Assembly: GCF_916619195.1 (NCBI RefSeq)
Contig: NZ_CAKAKL010000004.1
Span: 62,001 to 126,000, forward strand
Direction of reading: 5' to 3'
DNA length: 64,000 nt
DNA from: Inquilinus sp. Marseille-Q2685
Lineage (GTDB): Bacteria > Pseudomonadota > Alphaproteobacteria > DSM-16000 > Inquilinaceae
In this document: one piece after another, positions 34,588 to 43,144 of the stretch
How the letters are laid out: every line of letters starts with the position of its first letter
Position numbering within the stretch: position 1 is the stretch's first letter
The notes under the pieces: model-generated
What the model was told of the DNA's origin: nothing
Seen by the model: the letters and a program-made list of their open reading frames with translations, nothing else
Database searches by the model: none
Position numbers and translations under genes: made by a program

Positions 34588-35571
34588 TCAGCTTTCGAAC
34601 GGGGTGCCCACCCCGGCGGCGGCGACGCGGCCGCGGGCCAGGGTGGCGATGGCGGTGTCCTGGACGCCGGTGCCGGTCAGATCCGCGACGGTGACGGCAG
34701 TGGCGGAGGGCCGGCCGGGTGCCGTGCCGGCGATGACCGCGCCGAGCTCCGGGAAGACGGCGTCGGCGGCCACGGCGCCGGCGGCGATGGCGTGGTGCAG
34801 CTCGCCCAACCGGCGCGTCTGGGCCAGGCTGTCGGCGACATAGAGATCCGCCTTTGTGAGAATCGCCGGGTCCAGCTCGTTCTTGTGCTCGGCGTCCGAC
34901 CCCATGGCGGTGACGTGCTGGCCGGGCGACAGCCAGTCGGCACGCAGGATCGGCTCGGAAGCCGGGGTGGTGGTGACGACGATGTCGGCGCCGTCGACAG
35001 CGGCCTGCGGCGCCGCCTCGGCATGGACGGCGAGGCCCAGCTCGTCGGACAGCCTGGTCGCCACGGCCTGCGCCCGGTCGGGATCGCGGGCCCAGATCCG
35101 GGCTTCGGCGATCGGCCGCACCAGGGTCAGGGCCTTCAGCTGCAGCCGCGCCTGAACCCCGGCGCCGAAGATCGCCGCCACCCGGGAGTCCGGGCGGGAC
35201 AGGTGCTTCGCCGCCACGGCGCCGGCGGCGGCGGTGCGGACATCGGTCAGATAACCGTTGTCCAGGAACACGGCGTCGACCAGACCGGTGCGGGCGCTGA
35301 ACAGCACCATCAGCCCGTTGGTGCTGGGCAGGCCCAGCTTCGGATTGTCGAAGAAGCCGGGGCTGATCTTGATGGCGAAGCCGTCGAGGCCGGGGACATA
35401 GGCGGTCTTGACGTCCACCTCGCCGCGATGCTCGGGGATGTCGAGGCGCAGGATCGGCGGCATCGCCACATCCTTCGTGGCCAGCGCCAGGAATGCGTCC
35501 TCGACGCAGGCGACGGCGTCGTGGTCGAGCGGGACGGCGCGGCGCAGTTCCGCCTCCGTCACGATGGTCAT
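34588..35571 (-). CDS. eutC: EutC, ornithine-cyclodeaminase-like (hydroxyectoine utilisation)
   Basis: 327 aa in the ornithine cyclodeaminase/mu-crystallin family. The NAD-binding region is VAAIFGAGVQARLQLKAL, with VVTTTPASEPIL and HVTAMGSDAEHKNELD downstream. EutA, EutB and EutC are the enzymes that separate hydroxyectoine users from ectoine-only users; their exact chemistry is inferred in the literature rather than visible here. It starts at ATG 35571, overlapping the eutB stop by 4 bp. Confidence 0.93.
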   Translation of the reverse strand: MTIVTEAELRRAVPLDHDAVACVEDAFLALATKDVAMPPILRLDIPEHRGEVDVKTAYVPGLDGFAIKISPGFFDNPKLGLPSTNGLMVLFSARTGLVDAVFLDNGYLTDVRTAAAGAVAAKHLSRPDSRVAAIFGAGVQARLQLKALTLVRPIAEARIWARDPDRAQAVATRLSDELGLAVHAEAAPQAAVDGADIVVTTTPASEPILRADWLSPGQHVTAMGSDAEHKNELDPAILTKADLYVADSLAQTRRLGELHHAIAAGAVAADAVFPELGAVIAGTAPGRPSATAVTVADLTGTGVQDTAIATLARGRVAAAGVGTPFES

Positions 35572-36560
35572 GCGGGGCACAGTGTGTCCTCCCAGGCGCC
35601 GCTGACGATCCGCCGATGCAGCGCCATGTCGATGTTGCGGCCCGAGACCACCAGGACGGTCGGGCCGGATACGGTGAGCTTGCCGGCCAGGAGCGCGCCG
35701 ATGCCGACCGCGCCGCCGCCCTCGACGATCTCCTGCTCCGCCGCATAGGCGTGGTCGATCGCGGCGGCGATCTCCGCCTCGGTCAGCAGCACCGCCTCGT
35801 CCAGCAGGTCGCAGGCCAGGGCGAAGGTGTGGCGGTTGTCGAGGCCAATGCCGCCGCCCAGCGAATCCGCCAGGGTCGGCAGCTCCTCGACCGCGACCGG
35901 CCGGCCGGCGGCGAGGCTGTCGCGCATCGCCGGGCCGCGTTCCATCGACACGCCGACCATCCGGGCCTGCGGCCGCAGCGCCTTGACCGCGGCGGCGATG
36001 CCGCCGAACAGGCCGCCGCCGGACAATGGCACCACCACCTGCGCCACCTCCGGCAGGTCGGCGACGATCTCGAGCCCGATCGTGCCCTGGCCGGAGATCA
36101 CGTCCGGATGGTCGAAGGGGGGGATGGCGGTGAAGCCCTCCTCCGCCACCAGCCGGTCGACCTCCTCCTGCGCGTCGTCCTGGGACCGGCCGACGATGCG
36201 GATCTCGGCCCCCAGCGCGCGGATCGCGGCGACCTTGTTCTCCGGCACCAGGACGGACATGCAGACGACGCAGCGCAACCCCTGGCGGGCGGCGGCATGG
36301 GCCAAGCCGCGGCCGTGATTGCCGGTCGACGCCGCGGCGATGCCGACCTTCCGCGCCTCCGGCGGCAGCGACAGCACCGCGTTGGTGGCACCGCGAAGCT
36401 TGAAGCTGCCGGTGGTCTGCCGGGTCTCCAGCTTCAGGAACACCGGCGCCCCGGCGCGCTCCGACAGCGCGGCCGAGCGGACCAGCGGCGTCCGCACCAC
36501 CTCCCCGGCGATGCGGCCGGCGGCGGCGCGGACGGTGTCGAGGGTAACGGCGTGGGTCAT
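35568..36560 (-). CDS. eutB: EutB, threonine-dehydratase-like PLP enzyme
   Basis: 330-aa fold-type II PLP enzyme. The cofactor Lys is in TTGSFKLRGATNAV, the phosphate-binding loop is PLSGGGLFGG, and AAASTGNHGRGLAHAAARQG follows the usual pattern. Part of eutABC for hydroxyectoine. The only Shine-Dalgarno-like sequence before ATG 36560 is the GGTGAGGGGG arm of the adjacent palindromic repeat, 10 bases upstream. Confidence 0.93.
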   Translation of the reverse strand: MTHAVTLDTVRAAAGRIAGEVVRTPLVRSAALSERAGAPVFLKLETRQTTGSFKLRGATNAVLSLPPEARKVGIAAASTGNHGRGLAHAAARQGLRCVVCMSVLVPENKVAAIRALGAEIRIVGRSQDDAQEEVDRLVAEEGFTAIPPFDHPDVISGQGTIGLEIVADLPEVAQVVVPLSGGGLFGGIAAAVKALRPQARMVGVSMERGPAMRDSLAAGRPVAVEELPTLADSLGGGIGLDNRHTFALACDLLDEAVLLTEAEIAAAIDHAYAAEQEIVEGGGAVGIGALLAGKLTVSGPTVLVVSGRNIDMALHRRIVSGAWEDTLCPA

Positions 36561-36570
36561 CGGCGCCCAG

Positions 36571-36702
36571 CCCCCTCACCCTCCCACGCGCTTCGCGCGC
36601 GGGCCCCTCCCTCTCCCCGAGGAGAGGGGAATGGAGCGCTGGCCGCCGAATACCTCTCCTTGGGGAGAGGTCGAAATCGCGCAGCGATTTCGGGTGAGGG
36701 GG
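36571..36702. repeat. Composite palindromic repeat, copy 2
   Basis: Arms CCCCCTCACC (36571-36580) and GGTGAGGGGG (36693-36702), with the CGAAATCGC/GCGATTTCG hairpin next to the right arm. Located between eutA and eutB, only 10 bp from the eutB start codon. Confidence 0.85.
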
Positions 36703-36770
36703 CGACACCGCCCCAACGGGTTCCAAGCCGCCCATTCAGCATGTTCACATGCCGGATCATCTCCCCGCCC

Positions 36771-37526
36771 TCACAGCGCCATCAGCCGGCCGAGCTCCGG
36801 CCGGGGACGGTCGTCGCCGCACAGCCGCAAGGCCATCCAGGCGGTGGCGAGATTGCTGGACACGACCGGCCTGCCGATCCGGCGCTCGATCTCCGCCGCC
36901 ACCCCGGCGGCGCGGAGCGCGGTGCAGGAGATGAACAGCGCCTCGGCCTCCGGCGCCATCGCCGCCTCGGCCGCCGCCACGATCGAGACCGGGCTGATCC
37001 GCGCCATCTCGCGGTCGTCGTCGAGGCCGAGGCAGGTGAAGCGGGCGATGTCGTAACCGTGATCGGCGAAGTACCCGGCCATCGGCCGGCTGGTCTCGAT
37101 CGTATAGGGGGTCAGCACCGCGATCCGGCGGGCGCCGAGCGCATCGAGGGCGCGGCGCGCGGCCAGCGGCGGGGTCACCACGGTGACGCCCGGCTTGGCC
37201 TCGCGGATCGCCTCCTCGATCGCGTCGTCGCCCATCACCACCGAGGCCGAGGTGCAGGAGTAGCAGACGAGGTCGAGATCCTCTTCCGGCAGGATCAGAC
37301 CGGCGCCCTCGCTGAGGCGCGGCTGCATCCGGCGCAGGTTCTCCGGCGTCGTCGGGTTGGCATAGGCGATACGGGCGACGTAGACGCCGACCCGGTCGCT
37401 CGCGACCATGCGGCGGAAATCCGGTTCGGTGGTGTGGTCGGTCGCCAGGATGACGAGGCCGACCCGCTTCGCCAGCGGACGGTCGTCGAAGCCGAGCGGC
37501 AGGGCGGACCGTTCGATCTCAACCAT
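36771..37526 (-). CDS. eutA: EutA, Asp/Glu-racemase-family protein
   Basis: 251 aa in the aspartate/glutamate racemase and maleate isomerase superfamily. The two catalytic Cys are in LVCYSCTSASV and LFISCTALRA. It begins MVEIERSALPLGFDDRPL at ATG 37526; the open frame continues upstream over ehuD only by chance. It follows ehuD by 14 bp with AGCTCC-type purine-poor spacing but a GGAGCTCC motif. Works with EutB and EutC on hydroxyectoine. Confidence 0.92.
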   Translation of the reverse strand: MVEIERSALPLGFDDRPLAKRVGLVILATDHTTEPDFRRMVASDRVGVYVARIAYANPTTPENLRRMQPRLSEGAGLILPEEDLDLVCYSCTSASVVMGDDAIEEAIREAKPGVTVVTPPLAARRALDALGARRIAVLTPYTIETSRPMAGYFADHGYDIARFTCLGLDDDREMARISPVSIVAAAEAAMAPEAEALFISCTALRAAGVAAEIERRIGRPVVSSNLATAWMALRLCGDDRPRPELGRLMAL

Positions 37527-37540
37527 GAGGAGCTCCGGGG

Positions 37541-38197
37541 TCAGCGCAGCGGCCGGAAGCGGCGCTCCAGGAAGCGGAGGCCGATCACGGCGATCAGGCT
37601 GATGACGAGGAAGAAGGCGCCGACGAGGGTCATCGGCTCCAGGTAGCGATAGTTGAAGTTGGCGACGCTGCGGGCCTGGTTCATCAGCTCCAAGACCGTG
37701 ATGGCGGAGAGCAGCGGCGTCTCCTTGAACATGGCGATGAAGTAGTTGGCCAGGGCCGGCAGCATCGGCGGGACCGCCTGCGGCAGGATCACGTGGCGCC
37801 AGCTCTGCCCCGCGGTCAGGTTGCAGGCCTTCGCCGCCTCCCACTGGCCGCGCGGGGTGTTGTCGATGCCGGCGCGGTACACCTCCGCCGTGTAGGTCGC
37901 ATAGTGCAGGCCGAGGCCGATTACCCCCGCGGTCAGCGGCGACAGCGTCAGCCCGAGATCCGGCATGATGTAGAACAGGAAGTACAGCTGCACGAGCAGC
38001 GGCGTGCCGCGGATGAACTCGATCAGGAAGCCCACGGTGCGCGCCAGCCAGCGCTGGCGCGTCCGGCGCAGCAGGGCGAGGCCGAGCCCCAGCACCACCG
38101 CCAGGGCATAGCCCAGGATGGTGGCCAGGATGGTGATCTTCACGCCCTCGATCAGGGTCGGAAGGATCTCGGCGACGAAAGCCCAGTCCCAATCCAT
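37541..38197 (-). CDS. ehuD: Ectoine ABC transporter permease EhuD
   Basis: 218 aa polar-amino-acid-type permease (HisM family) with about five membrane helices. The EAA loop is WEAAKACNLTAGQSWRHVIL, and EFIRGTPLLVQLYFLFY is typical of amino-acid importers. It lies 3 bp after ehuC. With EhuC it forms the channel for ectoine and hydroxyectoine. Confidence 0.93.
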   Translation of the reverse strand: MDWDWAFVAEILPTLIEGVKITILATILGYALAVVLGLGLALLRRTRQRWLARTVGFLIEFIRGTPLLVQLYFLFYIMPDLGLTLSPLTAGVIGLGLHYATYTAEVYRAGIDNTPRGQWEAAKACNLTAGQSWRHVILPQAVPPMLPALANYFIAMFKETPLLSAITVLELMNQARSVANFNYRYLEPMTLVGAFFLVISLIAVIGLRFLERRFRPLR

Positions 38198-38200
38198 GGC

Positions 38201-38860
38201 TCAGCTCCGCACGCCGTCGAGGCCGCGGGTCAGGCGCCGCTCCAGCGCCCGCACCCCGGCCGAGATCAGCATCGCCAGCGCGAAATAGATCACCAGGATG
38301 GTGAGGAACGGGAAGGCGGTGCTGCCGGTCTGGGCCCGCACGATCTGGGCCTGGAAGGTCAGGTCCGCCAGCGAGATCAGCGACACCACGGCGGTGGCCT
38401 TCAAGAGCTCGATGGCGTTGTTGCCGAAGGTCGGCAGCATCAGCACGAAGGCCTGGGGCAGGATGACGTGCCACAGGCTCTGCCGCCGGGTCAGGTTCAG
38501 CGCCACGCAGGCCTCGCGCTGCTCGCGCCCGATCGACTGCACGGCGCCGCGCACCACCTCGGCCCCATAGGCCCCGACATTGAGGCCGAGGGCCAGCACG
38601 CCGGCCAGCAGCGGGCTCAACTCGAAACCGGCCAGCGGCAGCACGAAATAGATCCAGAACAGCTGCACGAAGATCGAGGTGCCGCGGAAGAACTCGACAT
38701 AGCAGGTGGCGATGGTGCGCAGCACGAAACTGGACGACAGCCGCCCCAGCCCGGCCAGGAAGGCGACCACCAGCGCCAGCGCGCAGCCCAGCACGGTCAA
38801 CTCGATCGTCACCCAGGCGCCCTGCAGGATCAGCCCGAGATAGCCTTCCCACTGGCTCAT
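38201..38860 (-). CDS. ehuC: Ectoine ABC transporter permease EhuC
   Basis: 219 aa HisQ/HisM-type permease. EFFRGTSIFVQLFWIYFVLP and the EAA loop REACVALNLTRRQSLWHVIL are diagnostic. ATG 38860 lacks a good Shine-Dalgarno. A 140-bp palindromic repeat separates it from ehuB, a common place for differential mRNA stability between binding protein and permease. Confidence 0.93.
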   Translation of the reverse strand: MSQWEGYLGLILQGAWVTIELTVLGCALALVVAFLAGLGRLSSSFVLRTIATCYVEFFRGTSIFVQLFWIYFVLPLAGFELSPLLAGVLALGLNVGAYGAEVVRGAVQSIGREQREACVALNLTRRQSLWHVILPQAFVLMLPTFGNNAIELLKATAVVSLISLADLTFQAQIVRAQTGSTAFPFLTILVIYFALAMLISAGVRALERRLTRGLDGVRS

Positions 38861-38907
38861 GCGGCGGCTCGTCGTGGCATCGTGTCCCTATGGTGAGGCC
38901 GGTGCCG

Positions 38908-39047
38908 CCCCCTCACCCTCCCGCCGCAAGCGGCGGGTCCCTCCCTCTCCCCAAGGAGAGGGAAGGCAGCGCTCTCGCGGCGAGAGCACGGATCACCTCT
39001 CCCCCGGGGAGAGGTCGAAATCGCGACAGCGATTTCGGGTGAGGGGG
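38908..39047. repeat. Composite palindromic repeat, copy 3
   Basis: Arms CCCCCTCACC (38908-38917) and GGTGAGGGGG (39038-39047), with inner CCTCTCCCCC/GGGGAGAGG and CGAAATCGC/GCGATTTCG hairpins. It lies between ehuB and ehuC. Confidence 0.85.
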
Positions 39048-39075
39048 TTGGCACCGGCCTCTCCTTCCGCCGCGG

Positions 39076-39918
39076 TTAGTTCGTGCTGCCGCAGAGCTGG
39101 TCGCGGTTGGCTTCGATCGCGGCCTTGGCCGAGAAGCCGTAGGGCTCGACGATCTTGGCGAACTCGCCGGACTGCTTCAGCGCCGCCAGCTCCTTGTCGA
39201 AGGCGTCGCGCAGCGCCGTGTCCTGCTTGCGGAAGGCGGCGCCGTCGCAATAGAGCGGCGCGTTCTTCACCGGGCCGACCATCTCGATGTTCGGGTCGTT
39301 CGCCTTCTTCAGCAGGTCCTGGATCGACAGGATCGGCAGCGAGTAGACGTCGATGCGGCCGTCCTGCAGCATCTTGATGCCGCTCTGCCCGTCCGGCACC
39401 ACGATCACCCGGTCGCGCGGCACCCCGGCCTCCAGCGCCAGCCGCTCCTCGGTGCCGCCGCCCGGCGCGCCGATCTTGGCGTCGGCATTGGCGGCGATGT
39501 CGGCATAGCTCTGGAAGTTCGACGGGTTGCCCTTCTTCACCGCGAAGGCCTCGCCGTCGCACAGGATCGGCTGGGAATAGGCCACGGCGCGGCAGCGCTC
39601 CGGCTTCATGAACAGGCCGGCGGTGACCGCGTCGAAGCGGCGCGCCTGCAGCCCGGGGATCATGGCGCCGTATTCCGAGATCGAGGCGACGACGTCGGGG
39701 ATCCCCATGCGCTTGAACACCTCGCGCGCCACGTCCGGCCCGGCGCCGGAGACCTTGCCGTCCGCCGCCACGGCGGTGAAGGGCGGCTCGTTGGCGATGG
39801 CGATGCGGGCGAAGCCCTGCTCCTTCAGGTTGTCCAGCGTGTCGGCCGCGGCCGGCTGCGCCAGGGCCACGGCCGATACGGCGGCCAGGATCAGACTCGC
39901 GCAAAATCGGTTGTTCAT
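39076..39918 (-). CDS. ehuB: Ectoine-binding protein EhuB
   Basis: 280 aa periplasmic family-3 solute-binding protein. The signal peptide is ASLILAAVSAVALAQPAAA. Mature blocks include GFARIAIANEPPFTAV, VSGAGPDVAREVFKRMGI, EYGAMIPGLQARRFDAVTAG and ILCDGEAFAVKKGNPSNF, matching EhuB. ATG 39918 follows a GAGAGGCAG ribosome site. It captures ectoine/hydroxyectoine for EhuACD. Confidence 0.94.
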   Translation of the reverse strand: MNNRFCASLILAAVSAVALAQPAAADTLDNLKEQGFARIAIANEPPFTAVAADGKVSGAGPDVAREVFKRMGIPDVVASISEYGAMIPGLQARRFDAVTAGLFMKPERCRAVAYSQPILCDGEAFAVKKGNPSNFQSYADIAANADAKIGAPGGGTEERLALEAGVPRDRVIVVPDGQSGIKMLQDGRIDVYSLPILSIQDLLKKANDPNIEMVGPVKNAPLYCDGAAFRKQDTALRDAFDKELAALKQSGEFAKIVEPYGFSAKAAIEANRDQLCGSTN

Positions 39919-39965
39919 CTCTGCCTCTCTGTTCCCGTGTTTGTGGTGCGGCCGCGCGGCCCGGG

Positions 39966-40763
39966 TCAGACCCGGTGGCCGGCGGCGATGATCTTCTTGA
40001 GGAAGGTCTGGGTCCGCTCCTCGCGCGGGTGCCGGAAGATCTCGTCCGGCGGTCCCTCCTCGACGATCCGGCCGCGGTCGAAGAACAGGACCCGGTCGGC
40101 GAAGTCGTGGGCGAAGCTCATCTCGTGGGTGACCAGCAGCATGGTCATATCGGTCTCGGCGGCCAGGCGGCGCATGACGTTCAGCACCTCCTCGACCAGC
40201 TCGGGGTCGAGCGCCGAGGTGACCTCGTCGAACAGCATGATCTTCGGCTTCAGCGCCAAAGCGCGGGCGATCGCCACGCGCTGCTTCTGGCCGCCGGACA
40301 GCTGCGCCGGCATCGCCTTGGCCTTCTCCGCCATGCCGACCAGCTCCAGCAGCTCCATCGCCCGGGCCTCGGCGGTCTTGCGGTCGACGCCGTTGGTCAG
40401 GATCGGGGCCAGCGTGACGTTGTCCAGCACGCATTTGTGCGGGAACAGGTTGAACAGCTGGAACACCATGCCGATCTTGGCGCGCATCCTGTGCAGGTGG
40501 CGCTCGTCCGCCGGCACCAGCCCGCCGTTGCGCGGCATGTGGAACAGCGGCTCGCCCTCGATGCGGATGATGCCGCCGTTGATCTCCTCCAGCGTCATCA
40601 GGATGCGCAGGATCGTGGTCTTGCCGGAGCCGGACGGCCCGATCAGGGCCAGCTTCTCGCCCGGCTTCACGGTGAAGGTCAGGTCGTTGAGGACGGTCAG
40701 CGGCCCGAAGCGCTTGGTCACGCCCTCGACGCTGATGCACGGATCGGATGCGGAATTTGCCAA
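39966..40763 (-). CDS. ehuA: Ectoine ABC transporter ATPase EhuA
   Basis: Amino-acid-type ABC ATPase of 265 aa from TTG 40763. Walker A is LIGPSGSGKTTILR, the Q-loop region is GMVFQLFNLFPHK, the signature is QLSGGQKQRVAIARAL, Walker B is IMLFDEVTSALDPE and the switch His is in LVTHEMSF. TTG 40763 is chosen because AGGGAGAG lies just upstream and the domain begins eight residues in. ATG 40826 is in frame and would add 21 residues but has no ribosome site. First gene of the ehu-eut operon. Confidence 0.9.
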   Translation of the reverse strand: MANSASDPCISVEGVTKRFGPLTVLNDLTFTVKPGEKLALIGPSGSGKTTILRILMTLEEINGGIIRIEGEPLFHMPRNGGLVPADERHLHRMRAKIGMVFQLFNLFPHKCVLDNVTLAPILTNGVDRKTAEARAMELLELVGMAEKAKAMPAQLSGGQKQRVAIARALALKPKIMLFDEVTSALDPELVEEVLNVMRRLAAETDMTMLLVTHEMSFAHDFADRVLFFDRGRIVEEGPPDEIFRHPREERTQTFLKKIIAAGHRV

Positions 40764-40840
40764 GTCGCTCTCCCTGCTGGCGACGGGCCTCTGTTGGCGC
40801 CAACGATGGAAGGGAGACAAAATCATGTCAAACGGAAAAA

Positions 40841-40857
40841 CAAATCAGTACAATTTG
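40841..40857. promoter_or_regulatory. Candidate EnuR operator upstream of ehuA
   Basis: Inverted repeat CAAAT-N7-ATTTG in the only A/T-rich patch of the 134-bp gap between the enuR stop and ehuA. The operon promoter must be here; a repressor site is inferred from symmetry and position. Confidence 0.4.
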
Positions 40858-40897
40858 GCTGGACGTGATGATCCGTTAGGCGCCGGCTTGCCTGTTT

Positions 40898-42304
40898 TTA
40901 CATCGCCAGCAGCACCGGCTCCGGCTCGCCCTGCAGCAGGTTGACGACGATCTTGAGTCCGTCGCGCAGCTGCTCGGGCGTGGTCGAGCCGACCGAGATG
41001 CGCACCGCCGGCGGCCGGTCCATGCCGCCCTCGGCGGCGCCCCCGATGGCAAAGGAGGCGCCGGGCGCAATCGCCACGCCCTGCAGCCGCGCATGCGACA
41101 CGAACTCCTCCTCCGACCGTCCTTCGCCCAGCGGCAGCCAGACATGCAGCCCCTCCGGATGCGCCTTGTGCGGGATGCCGGCCAGGAGATCCGCCGCGAT
41201 CGCCTGGCGGCCGCGGATCGCCGCGTTCTGCCAGTGCACCAGCTCCGCCGCCGTGCCGTTCTCGACCCAGCGCGCGGCCAGCTCCGCCACCAACCCGGTC
41301 GCCATCCAGCTGGTGACCAGGCTGCGGTTGGCCACCGACGGGCACAGCCGGTCCGGCACCACCAGATAGCCCGCGCGCAGCCCCGGCATCACGCATTTGG
41401 TGAAGGTGGTGACGTAGAGCGTGCGCTCCGGCGCCAGGGCGGCCAACGGCGGCAGCCGGTCGGTCAGCAGCGGCGCCAGCACGTCGTTCTCGATGATCTG
41501 CAGCCCGTGGCGGCGCGCCACCTCCACGATCTCCGCCCGCCGCGCCGCGCCCATCAGGCTAGCAGTGGCGTTGATCGGGTTCGGCATGACGAAGAGCGCG
41601 CGCACGTCGCCCTCGCGGCAGGCCTCGTCCAGCGCCTCGGGGATCACGCCCTCGGCGTCGATCGCCACGCCGCGCAGCCTGAGGCCGAGATAGGCCGCCA
41701 GCGGCACCAGCGTGTGGTGGCCGACCGCCTCGGTCACCACGGTCGATCCCGGCGGGGCCGCGGCCATCAGGGCGATGGTCATGCCGGAGGTGGCGCCGTT
41801 GGTCAGGTGGATGGTGCCGGGCGTGGCCTCGACCCCGCAATGCTCGCGCAGCCAGGCCTGCGCCACCCGGCGGTGCCGGGCGAACAGCATGTTCGGGCGG
41901 AAGGACAGCACGGCGGAATGCGGCAGGTCGTCGGCCAGGGCGTGCAGCGCCGCCTTCATCGCGTCGATGTGCCGGGTCTCGCACACCACCGGCTTCAGGA
42001 TCGAGAGGTCGATGACCTCGCTCAGGCGCTCGGGGATATAGGGCGGCGCGGGCTCGCGCTGCGGCGGGCGGATGAAGGTGCCGCGCCCGGTCTCGCCGGA
42101 GATCAGGCCGCGGCGGATCAGCTCCTCATATGCGCGGCTGACGGTCTGCACCGACAGGTCCAGCGTCTCGGCCATCGCCCGGTGCGTCGGCAGCCGTTCC
42201 CCGGATTGCAGGCGCCCGTCCGAGATCGCCCGTGCGATCTGGTCGGCCAGGGAGAGATAGGCGGGCCGCCGCAGGGCGGCGGGGTCGGGCTGCCAGATTG
42301 TCAT
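40898..42304 (-). CDS. enuR: EnuR, MocR/GntR-type ectoine repressor with PLP domain
   Basis: 468 aa. The N-terminal GntR helix-turn-helix is PAYLSLADQIARAISDGRLQ with RLPTHRAMAETLDLSVQTVS. It is fused to an aminotransferase-like domain whose cofactor Lys is in TTFTKCVMPGLRAGY. EnuR proteins repress ectoine catabolic genes and are released by PLP-bound pathway intermediates (diaminobutyrate or its acetyl form). It begins MTIWQPDPAALRRPA at ATG 42304, directly upstream of the ehu operon and divergent from doeX. Confidence 0.93.
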   Translation of the reverse strand: MTIWQPDPAALRRPAYLSLADQIARAISDGRLQSGERLPTHRAMAETLDLSVQTVSRAYEELIRRGLISGETGRGTFIRPPQREPAPPYIPERLSEVIDLSILKPVVCETRHIDAMKAALHALADDLPHSAVLSFRPNMLFARHRRVAQAWLREHCGVEATPGTIHLTNGATSGMTIALMAAAPPGSTVVTEAVGHHTLVPLAAYLGLRLRGVAIDAEGVIPEALDEACREGDVRALFVMPNPINATASLMGAARRAEIVEVARRHGLQIIENDVLAPLLTDRLPPLAALAPERTLYVTTFTKCVMPGLRAGYLVVPDRLCPSVANRSLVTSWMATGLVAELAARWVENGTAAELVHWQNAAIRGRQAIAADLLAGIPHKAHPEGLHVWLPLGEGRSEEEFVSHARLQGVAIAPGASFAIGGAAEGGMDRPPAVRISVGSTTPEQLRDGLKIVVNLLQGEPEPVLLAM

Positions 42305-42370
42305 GATTGGACTGTGATCCACAATCAGTTCAATTGACAACCCGAATTGCGCACCGGCATGGTCGGAAGC
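42305..42370. promoter_or_regulatory. Divergent enuR/doeX control region
   Basis: Only 66 bp separate the two start codons. It holds the dyad GATTG-N12-CAATC centred on GTGATCCAC and, further right, a TTGACA hexamer usable as a -35 box. Overlapping divergent promoters under EnuR and DoeX control are inferred. Confidence 0.45.
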
Positions 42371-42859
42371 ATGTCCTCCGTCAAGCTCGACCCGATCGAC
42401 CTGCGCATCCTGGCCGAGATCCAGCGCGACGGGCGCATCACCAAGCTGGCCCTGGCCGAGAAGGTCGGGCTGTCGCCGACGCCGTGCTGGACCCGGCTGC
42501 ACCGGCTGGAGCGCGAAGGCGTGGTCGCCGGCTACCACGCCCGGCTGGCGCTTCGCCGCATCGCGCCCTTCGCCATGGTGTTCGTCGAGATCACCTTGGG
42601 CGCCCACCGCCAGGCCGATTTCGACCGGTTCGAGCGGGCGGTGAAGGCAGTGCCGGAGGTGGTGGCCTGCTGGTCGCTGGGCGGCGGCATCGACTATCTG
42701 CTGAAGGTGGTGGCGCGCGACATCGACGGCTATCAGCGGCTGATCGACCGGCTGCTGGAGGACGAGATCGGCATCGACCGCTACTTCACCTACATCGTCA
42801 CCCGCACCGTGAAGGACGACGCGACGGTGCCGGTCGAGGTGCTGGCGGACGGGACGTAG
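42371..42859 (+). CDS. doeX: AsnC/Lrp-family regulator (DoeX)
   Basis: 162 aa. The helix-turn-helix is DLRILAEIQRDGRITKLALA then SPTPCWTRLHRLEREGVV, and the RAM-type ligand domain includes VACWSLGGGIDYLLKVVARD. ATG 42371 (MSSVKLDPIDL) gives the normal N-terminus; in-frame starts at 42359 and TTG 42347 would add a few residues. In known ectoine loci an AsnC protein accompanies the ssd and aminotransferase genes and binds the locus promoter. Confidence 0.9.
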   Translation: MSSVKLDPIDLRILAEIQRDGRITKLALAEKVGLSPTPCWTRLHRLEREGVVAGYHARLALRRIAPFAMVFVEITLGAHRQADFDRFERAVKAVPEVVACWSLGGGIDYLLKVVARDIDGYQRLIDRLLEDEIGIDRYFTYIVTRTVKDDATVPVEVLADGT

Positions 42860-42870
42860 ACGCCGGCTCT

Positions 42871-43001
42871 CCCCCTCACCCTCCCGCCGCCAACGCGGCG
42901 GGCCCCTCCCTCTCCCCAAGGAGAGGGTTTTCAGAGCCATGCCCACTTCACCTCTCCCCCGGGGAGAGGTCGAAATCGCTCAGCGATTTCGGGTGAGGGG
43001 G
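42871..43001. repeat. Composite palindromic repeat, copy 4
   Basis: Arms CCCCCTCACC (42871-42880) and GGTGAGGGGG (42992-43001), inner hairpins as in the other copies. It fills much of the 285-bp gap between doeX and doeC; nothing else is recognised in that gap besides the doeC ribosome site. Confidence 0.85.
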
Positions 43002-43144
43002 CGGCTCGGTCTCGCTGAGGAGAAACTCTCTCCCCCATCCCGCCTGCGCGAGAGACTTGGTCTCCCGACCCCGGCCCGAACAGTCTCCTTCTCTCCCGCT
43101 CTCCCCCTACCCTGGCGGCCTCGCCCTTGACGGAGGCTCAGCCC

